This document shows, in pieces, positions 27,476-33,081 of a stretch of 33,081 nt of DNA. Numbering within the stretch: position 1 is the stretch's first letter; each line of letters opens with the position of its first letter. The notes under the pieces are model-generated. The model worked only from the letters and a program-made list of their open reading frames with translations. It made no database searches and was not told the origin of the DNA. This stretch comes from Verrucomicrobiota bacterium (GTDB taxonomy: Bacteria > Verrucomicrobiota > Verrucomicrobiia > Limisphaerales > AAA164-E04): the NCBI GenBank assembly GCA_023257935.1, contig JALRAZ010000055.1, positions 1 through 33,081 on the forward strand. The letters are read 5' to 3'. The position numbers and the translations under genes are program-made.

Positions 27476-30133
27476 ATGGCTCGGCAAAAGAGTTCGAAAA
27501 CCAAAGCCAGTGGTGCGGGAGCAACGGCTCAACGCGATTGGGGAGACTATCTGGGGCTGGCCTGCCTAGGGCTTGGCTTACTCATTTTTGTGGCTCTGCT
27601 GACCTACGATCGCTCCGATCTCTCAAGCAATACGGTACCACCCAATCCTGAAATCCAGAATTGGATCGGGCTATTTGGGGCTACCATCGGTAAGGTCTTG
27701 TTTTTTCTCTTTGGAGCCGCCGCCTTTTTGGTCCCGGTTATCTGCCTCGGTTTCGGGCTGTCCCACTTTGTTCCGTTCCTGATGTATCATCTCCGGTCAT
27801 GGCGTTCCACCGGTGCCAGCCTGGGACTCATGTTCTCGGTCATGGGGATGATTGATCTCTATGGTGAATCCTTGGCATCCCTGACCCGCATTCTTGGCTC
27901 CACATCCGCTGGAGGGGTGGTTGGACAGGTGCTCAATGATGCTATCGTGGTTAATTTTTTTGGCCGTACTGGAGCCCATATTATTTACCTGACCTCTTAC
28001 CTTATCAGTGTGGTGGCTATCACAAATCTCGATGTGGCCGCCCTGTTGCATGAGCTTTGGGAGCGATTTAAGGACAGACGAGACAGGCTTGACCCCAAGG
28101 CAAGCTTGGAGGAAAGAAAGCTGCACCGTCAGGTCCGAGCGCTTGAGAATGAAGCTCGGAAGGAAGCAAAGCTTAAGACCAGTGTTGCGGAGGAGGCGAC
28201 AAGCCCTTCAGGCATTGGGGTGGATGGCATGCCTGTTCCAGAGCCCACCATCAGGGACCTGAGTGTTTCCCAAGAGTCAGGTAAACCGCCTAAGAAAGCT
28301 AAGAAATCCCGTGAGCAGGAAGAACATGACCCAACCCTGATGCATGTCGGGGATGTGATCCATGCTGGGGAAGTCAAGGGAGCCAGCACCGAAGATATCC
28401 TGGGGCAATCCAGCACGGTTGAGGAGGAGGGGATCGGAGAGGACATACCCGCTGCAGAGCCCTCTGATGAGGCTGCTCCAATTCCACCCAAAGCCCTTTC
28501 CCTGCCATCCAAACGTGCCTCTCGTAAACGCCAGCCCATTCGTGTTTCGACCCCGCCTGTCATTGGGAATTATGATTTGCCGACGGTGGATTATCTCAAC
28601 GAGCCTGACCCAGATCAGAAACCCACCGATTCCAAGGAGGTCCTGATGGCTAACGCCAAGCTCATGCAGAGCACTTTGGGGCAGTTCGGTATTCAGGTAT
28701 CACTCGGAGATATTACCAAGGGCCCAACCATTACTCGCTACGAGTTGCATCCTGCTCCGGGGATCAAGCTGGAGAAAATAGCCAACTTGAACAACAACAT
28801 CACCGCTTCCCTCAAGGCCGAGCGGATCAACATCCTCGCTCCCATCCCTGGTAAAAGCTCAGTGGGAGTTGAAGTGCCCAATGCAGTCAAGACCAAGGTC
28901 ATCATGCGGGATCTGCTTGAATCCAACGAATGGGAGCAGAGCAAGGCTCGCATTCCGGTTGTGCTGGGTAAGGATGTTTATGGTAAGCCCATCGTCGCTG
29001 ATCTGGCTGAAATGCCCCATTTGCTGATTGCAGGGTCCACTGGATCAGGCAAATCAGTCTGTATCAATGCAATCATTGCCTCCCTTTTATACCGGTTTTC
29101 CCCTGAAGAACTGCGCCTTGTGATGATTGACCCCAAGGTGGTGGAGCTTCAGCAGTACAATGCCCTGCCTCATCTGGTAGTCCCCGTAGTCACCGACCCT
29201 AAAAAAGTCGTGCTGGCGCTACGCTGGGTCGTTTCAGAGATGGAAAAACGCTATCAGATCTTTGCCAAGGTGGGGGTTCGAAATGTCGCCAGCTTCAATG
29301 CCCGCCCCAGGGATGAAATGCCTAAGGAACAACCTGAGTTACCCCTGAACCAAGGAGATCAGGAGGAAGGGACAGGTGAGGGATTTGCCGTTGAAATTGA
29401 CGAGGAAATCACCGTTCCCAGGGAGGATGACATCGTGATCCCTGACAAGCTGAGTTACATTGTCGTGGTCATTGATGAGCTTGCAGATTTGATGCTTGTT
29501 GCCCCTGCTGATGTGGAAATGGCAATCGCCAGGATTACACAAATGGCTCGTGCGGCTGGGATTCACTGCATCGTGGCCACGCAGAGGCCTAGTGTTGATG
29601 TCATCACAGGGGTGATCAAGGCGAATATACCCGCTCGCATTGCCTTCCAAGTGGCTTCGAAGATTGACTCTCGAACCATCCTTGATGCCATGGGGGCCGA
29701 CAAGTTGTTAGGGAAGGGGGACATGCTCTACTTACCTCCAGGTTCGGCCAAGTTGATCCGAGCTCAGGGTGTTCTGATCACTGATGAGGAAATTCAGAAG
29801 GTCGTGGATCACATTGGCGACCAGGGCAAACCGAGCTACGAGATGGAGATCCACGAAAAGTTGAGTAAGCCCACCGTTTCCTCCGAGGAAAGTGAATGCG
29901 ATGAGGACGAGGAGCTGATCGAAAAATGTATTGAGGTGATTCGTTCCGAACAGCGAGCCAGTGTGTCGCTAATGCAACGTCGACTCAGGCTGGGATACAC
30001 ACGCGCCGCCAGGATCATGGACGAGCTGGAGCGCCGTGGCATCGTTGGGCCGGGCAAAGGGGCGGAACCACGAGAGATCCTCATTGATCTGGATGGCGGC
30101 GGAGCGGATGGTTCTGGGCAAGCCTTGGTCTGA
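27476..30133 (+). CDS. ftsK: FtsK/SpoIIIE DNA translocase
   Basis: N-terminal TM segments, PHLLIAGSTGSGKSVCINAIIASLLY, ATQRPSVDVITGVIKANIPARIAFQVASKIDSRTILD, C-terminal gamma wHTH (SVSLMQRRLRLGYTRAARIMDELERRGIVGP). Confidence 0.97.
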   Translation: MARQKSSKTKASGAGATAQRDWGDYLGLACLGLGLLIFVALLTYDRSDLSSNTVPPNPEIQNWIGLFGATIGKVLFFLFGAAAFLVPVICLGFGLSHFVPFLMYHLRSWRSTGASLGLMFSVMGMIDLYGESLASLTRILGSTSAGGVVGQVLNDAIVVNFFGRTGAHIIYLTSYLISVVAITNLDVAALLHELWERFKDRRDRLDPKASLEERKLHRQVRALENEARKEAKLKTSVAEEATSPSGIGVDGMPVPEPTIRDLSVSQESGKPPKKAKKSREQEEHDPTLMHVGDVIHAGEVKGASTEDILGQSSTVEEEGIGEDIPAAEPSDEAAPIPPKALSLPSKRASRKRQPIRVSTPPVIGNYDLPTVDYLNEPDPDQKPTDSKEVLMANAKLMQSTLGQFGIQVSLGDITKGPTITRYELHPAPGIKLEKIANLNNNITASLKAERINILAPIPGKSSVGVEVPNAVKTKVIMRDLLESNEWEQSKARIPVVLGKDVYGKPIVADLAEMPHLLIAGSTGSGKSVCINAIIASLLYRFSPEELRLVMIDPKVVELQQYNALPHLVVPVVTDPKKVVLALRWVVSEMEKRYQIFAKVGVRNVASFNARPRDEMPKEQPELPLNQGDQEEGTGEGFAVEIDEEITVPREDDIVIPDKLSYIVVVIDELADLMLVAPADVEMAIARITQMARAAGIHCIVATQRPSVDVITGVIKANIPARIAFQVASKIDSRTILDAMGADKLLGKGDMLYLPPGSAKLIRAQGVLITDEEIQKVVDHIGDQGKPSYEMEIHEKLSKPTVSSEESECDEDEELIEKCIEVIRSEQRASVSLMQRRLRLGYTRAARIMDELERRGIVGPGKGAEPREILIDLDGGGADGSGQALV

Positions 30134-30163
30134 TGCCTGGTCACCCTAGAAGCTCTATCTTGG

Positions 30164-30670
30164 TCAGGAGTCCTGACGTAAGTAGCGCGCATGATCCTGT
30201 TCGAATCGGTCCCTTTGGTCGCGCACATGCTCCATGAATTGTTCGCAAGACATGACCTCACCGCCCATGGAGAGAATGGTATTCTGTTCAGCCTGATCGT
30301 TGGTAATGACCAATACTTTGCCATAGGCAAGCAGTCGATGGGCTACCCGTTCGATCAGCGCATCAGCTGTCTGACTGGATGCACTATAGATAACCTCCAG
30401 GTGAGGGTGAGTCTCGTCTTTAAGGTTGGCTTTCGCCGCTCCCTTTCCATCAAAGAAAACACTCATGGGAATATGCAGGGTGTCTTGATAGCTCAGACAT
30501 TGTTTTAGGAGCCAATCCCTTGCCTTGGCCGTATGGGGTGCGGTCGCTGGAAGCTCATCCTTGCAGGCATGCAGCACACTAAAACCATCGATGAGAATAC
30601 GAACCGGATTCACTTGAGGGGATTTTGCTTGCAGCCTGAGGCTGGGCAAGTTCAAAAAGTATGCATCCAA
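30164..30670 (-). CDS. NYN domain (YacP-like) protein, putative RNase
   Basis: VRILIDGFSVLHA, SVFFDGKG, VIYSASSQTADALIERVA, VLVITNDQAEQNTILSMGGEVMSCEQF. Confidence 0.85.
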   Translation of the reverse strand: MDAYFLNLPSLRLQAKSPQVNPVRILIDGFSVLHACKDELPATAPHTAKARDWLLKQCLSYQDTLHIPMSVFFDGKGAAKANLKDETHPHLEVIYSASSQTADALIERVAHRLLAYGKVLVITNDQAEQNTILSMGGEVMSCEQFMEHVRDQRDRFEQDHARYLRQDS

Positions 30671-30686
30671 TTAATTGGTGAACAAC

Positions 30687-30884
30687 ATGATAGAGCGAAA
30701 CAATCCAGGTCATCAATACGCCTGGCTGGCATCAGTCTGGGTGTTTCCATCCCTAGGAAGCTTGTGCATACTTGCCTTCTCTTCCCAGGATCAGCCCTGG
30801 GGAATTGATCGACTCATTGCTTGGGGCATCCTGCTTATGCAGGGATTCCTGGTTTTGAAGTGGTGGTTCACCCGTCACAAATAA
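30687..30884 (+). CDS. Small membrane protein, hypothetical
   Basis: Two probable TM helices (WLASVWVFPSLGSLCILAF; RLIAWGILLMQGFLVLKWWF) between a divergent and a downstream gene; ATG at 30687 (ORF track start 30675 is TTG). Confidence 0.5.
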   Translation: MIERNNPGHQYAWLASVWVFPSLGSLCILAFSSQDQPWGIDRLIAWGILLMQGFLVLKWWFTRHK

Positions 30885-30893
30885 TCATCAAAT

Positions 30894-32633
30894 ATGAAGA
30901 AGACTCTCTGCTTCCCTGTCCACACCCACCCAATACCAGGTTCGATCGCTTTGAAGGTTGCCTGGTGCGCTCTCTGGGTGCTTGTTTTGATCCTGTGCGG
31001 GGCTCCGACAAAACTTCAGGCCCAGTATCCTCGGGTCAGCAAGGCGGATAGTGCCCGCGCACAGGCCAAGTTTTCCGAGGAGGACAGGCGATCGGATGCC
31101 GCTTTTGCCAGTGCCATGCCAGCCATTGAGTCCTGGGCCCTAAAAGGAAAACCCTATCTTCCAGGTGCTGCCACTCCTGGAGATCTGCCTCAGGCAAGCA
31201 TTCCAGCCTTTCCTGGTGCATGGGGTGGTGGCATGTACAGCCACGGGGGGCGAGGTGGTCGGGTTTACGTTGTGACTCATCTTGGCGATCAAGGGCCTGG
31301 TAGTTTTCGAGAAGCATGTGAGGCAGGTGGTCCCAGGATCGTTGTTTTTAATGTGGCCGGTATTATTCGCCTGGAGGAAGTCCTGCGCATTCGTGCCCCT
31401 TACATCACGATCTCAGGAGCGACTGCCCCGGGCGATGGGATTTGCATTGCGGGGGATACAGTCGAGCTGGAAACACACGATGTGATCGTGCGCCACATGC
31501 GTTTCAGACGTGGCGCTACTTGGGTTGGGGATCGTAATGATTCTTTTGGGGGTAATCCCGTAGGTAATATCATGATCGATCATGTCTCAGCTAGCTGGGG
31601 TTTGGATGAAAACATGTCCATGTATCGGCACATGTATGATCACGATGCCGATCCAAAAACCGTGGATTTAAAGTTACCTACAGTCAATATCACCATTCAG
31701 TATTCGGTTTTCAGCGAGGCACTCAATACCTTTCACCACGCCTTTGGTAGCACCATTGGGGGACTGAACAGTACCTTCCACCACAACTTGTGGGCTTGCA
31801 ATACCGGGCGCAACCCCAGCGTGGGCATGTATGGTGATTTCACCTTTGCCAACAATGTGATGTTCAACTGGAGACACCGAACCGTTGACGGTGGTGACCA
31901 TCGTAGTTTTTTTAATATCATCAATAATTACCTCAAGCCCGGTCCTGTGACCCCTCGGGATCAACCCATTGCCTATCGATTATTGAAACCTGAGTCAGAG
32001 CGAAGCAAGACGGTGGTTGATCATTTTGGTAAGGCTTACGTTCACGGCAATTTTGTCGAAGGGTATCCGGAAGTATCTCAAGACAATTGGATGGGTGGTG
32101 TCCAGCCTGATTCGGTTGCCCCTGTCGACCAAGTCATTCCCTCCATTCGATCCGATGAACCGACCCCCTATGCAAACCTCCCTCTGCAAGAAGCCAAGGA
32201 GGCCTACCTTGAGGTTCTGGATATGGCTGGAGCCAGACTCCCTAGGCAGGATGCAGTAGACCGAAGGGTGATGGAGATGGTGCGCAGCGGTGTGGTGACA
32301 GCTCAGGCTCCCGATGGGGTGCGAGCCACTCTGGAAAATCCCAATTTCAACGCCCAGATGCTGGATAAGATGATTGATGAAATTTCCAAAGGGATCATCA
32401 CCCATCCCGATCAAGTTGGGGGCTATCCGAACTACCAGGGTAAACCCTATCTAGATGCTGATCAGGATGGCATGCCAGATAGCTGGGAAAGGAAGCATGA
32501 TCTTGATCCTCAGGACCCTTCCGATGCGAGTGGAGACGCAGATGAAGATGGCTACACCAACATTGAAGAGTTCATCAACCAGACCCATCCTCGAGCCTTT
32601 GTCGATTATGGTGACCTTAGCAACAACCAATAG
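30894..32633 (+). CDS. Secreted pectate/polysaccharide lyase (PL1-like beta-helix) with C-terminal TSP3-like Ca-binding repeats
   Basis: AFPGAWGGGMYSHGGRGGRVYVVTHLGDQGPGSFREACEAGGPRIVVFNVAG, NIMIDHVSASWGLDENMSMY; C-terminal DADQDGMPDSWERKHDLDPQDPSDASGDADEDGYTNIEEF; signal-like N-terminus. Confidence 0.85.
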   Translation: MKKTLCFPVHTHPIPGSIALKVAWCALWVLVLILCGAPTKLQAQYPRVSKADSARAQAKFSEEDRRSDAAFASAMPAIESWALKGKPYLPGAATPGDLPQASIPAFPGAWGGGMYSHGGRGGRVYVVTHLGDQGPGSFREACEAGGPRIVVFNVAGIIRLEEVLRIRAPYITISGATAPGDGICIAGDTVELETHDVIVRHMRFRRGATWVGDRNDSFGGNPVGNIMIDHVSASWGLDENMSMYRHMYDHDADPKTVDLKLPTVNITIQYSVFSEALNTFHHAFGSTIGGLNSTFHHNLWACNTGRNPSVGMYGDFTFANNVMFNWRHRTVDGGDHRSFFNIINNYLKPGPVTPRDQPIAYRLLKPESERSKTVVDHFGKAYVHGNFVEGYPEVSQDNWMGGVQPDSVAPVDQVIPSIRSDEPTPYANLPLQEAKEAYLEVLDMAGARLPRQDAVDRRVMEMVRSGVVTAQAPDGVRATLENPNFNAQMLDKMIDEISKGIITHPDQVGGYPNYQGKPYLDADQDGMPDSWERKHDLDPQDPSDASGDADEDGYTNIEEFINQTHPRAFVDYGDLSNNQ

Positions 32634-33081
32634 CACTGATACAAAATGGATCGAGTTACTGGCTTCCTGGCATGCCATGCTCATCCACTGGGTTGTCTGC
32701 TCAAGGCGTTTGGTAACCTTTGCGTGCTTGTTTGGTTTGATCCTGACTCAGGCACAGGAGCGATTTGTTGATTTTGACAGCCAAGGGCGGCTGGTCTACG
32801 AGGAGTCCGAACGAGGAGATCGCATACCTGATTTTTCCTCGGCCGGTTATGGTGGTGGTGGGGTCGAGTTACCCCTTCCACCAGCACGCATCATGCTCCA
32901 AGCCTCCGAGGGCGAAGATGGTCAACGCATCCAGGCAGCGATTGATTACCTTGCGACCTTGCAACCCGACCCGCAGGGCTGGCGCGGTGTTTTGCTGCTC
33001 GGGCGGGGATCCTTCGAGATTGAAGGGCAAATCCATATTCACACCAGTGGTATCATCCTACGTGGCAGCGGTGAGGGTGAG
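32608..33081 (+). CDS. Secreted beta-helix (pectate-lyase-like) protein, C-terminus beyond window
   Basis: Not in ORF track (no stop before edge). ATG 32608 or 32677; MLIHWVVCSRRLVTFACLFGLILTQAQ signal-like, then ERFVDFDSQGRLVYEESERGDRIPDFSSAGYGGGGVELPLPPARIMLQASEGEDGQRIQAAIDYLATL...GVLLLGRGSFEIEGQIHIHTSGIILRGSGEGE. Confidence 0.75.
   Translation, partial: MVTLATTNSTDTKWIELLASWHAMLIHWVVCSRRLVTFACLFGLILTQAQERFVDFDSQGRLVYEESERGDRIPDFSSAGYGGGGVELPLPPARIMLQASEGEDGQRIQAAIDYLATLQPDPQGWRGVLLLGRGSFEIEGQIHIHTSGIILRGSGEGE

Noticed and set aside
30163-30177. Perfect 7-1-7 palindrome GTCAGGA-G-TCCTGAC at the ftsK/NYN convergent junction
   Set aside because: Mostly inside the 3' end of the NYN coding region, one-base loop and no T run; not a convincing terminator or operator.
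14-33081. CRISPR arrays, tRNA/rRNA genes, transposases, phage genes, integrons
   Set aside because: None recognised on reading either strand; no regularly spaced repeats or transposase/integrase motifs. Decisive check would be tRNAscan-SE, barrnap and CRISPR finder runs.

Overview
Gene-dense window of about 33 kb. The gene content (giant LTD/LamG/CotH protein, DUF1592-type cytochrome plus DUF1552 pair, secreted beta-helix lyases) suggests a Verrucomicrobiota/Planctomycetota (PVC) bacterium; this is inferred from families only. Housekeeping genes are rny, 5-formyl-THF cyclo-ligase, secA, a very large nifJ-type pyruvate:ferredoxin oxidoreductase, 2-Cys peroxiredoxin, cyclophilin, NUDIX and ftsK. 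Accessory genes are the CotH protein, the DUF1592/DUF1552 pair, an ABC-transporter/AttH-like lipocalin operon, a PL1-like lyase, and a second beta-helix protein running off the right edge. I saw no tRNA, rRNA, CRISPR array or transposase. Observations I rate highest: (1) a 1583-aa PFOR with two large insertions, both placed between Fe-S ligand motifs, plus an extra CX4CX2C motif; (2) repeats and palindromes between secA and nifJ; (3) an unlisted leader-like ORF whose stop overlaps the secA start (ATGA); (4) a PerR/Fur-like inverted repeat just upstream of the peroxiredoxin; (5) a truncated lipoprotein gene at the left edge missing from the ORF track, next to a Cys-rich secreted protein; (6) a coupled 85-aa unknown ORF between cyclophilin and NUDIX; (7) a tightly coupled ABC-AttH operon.
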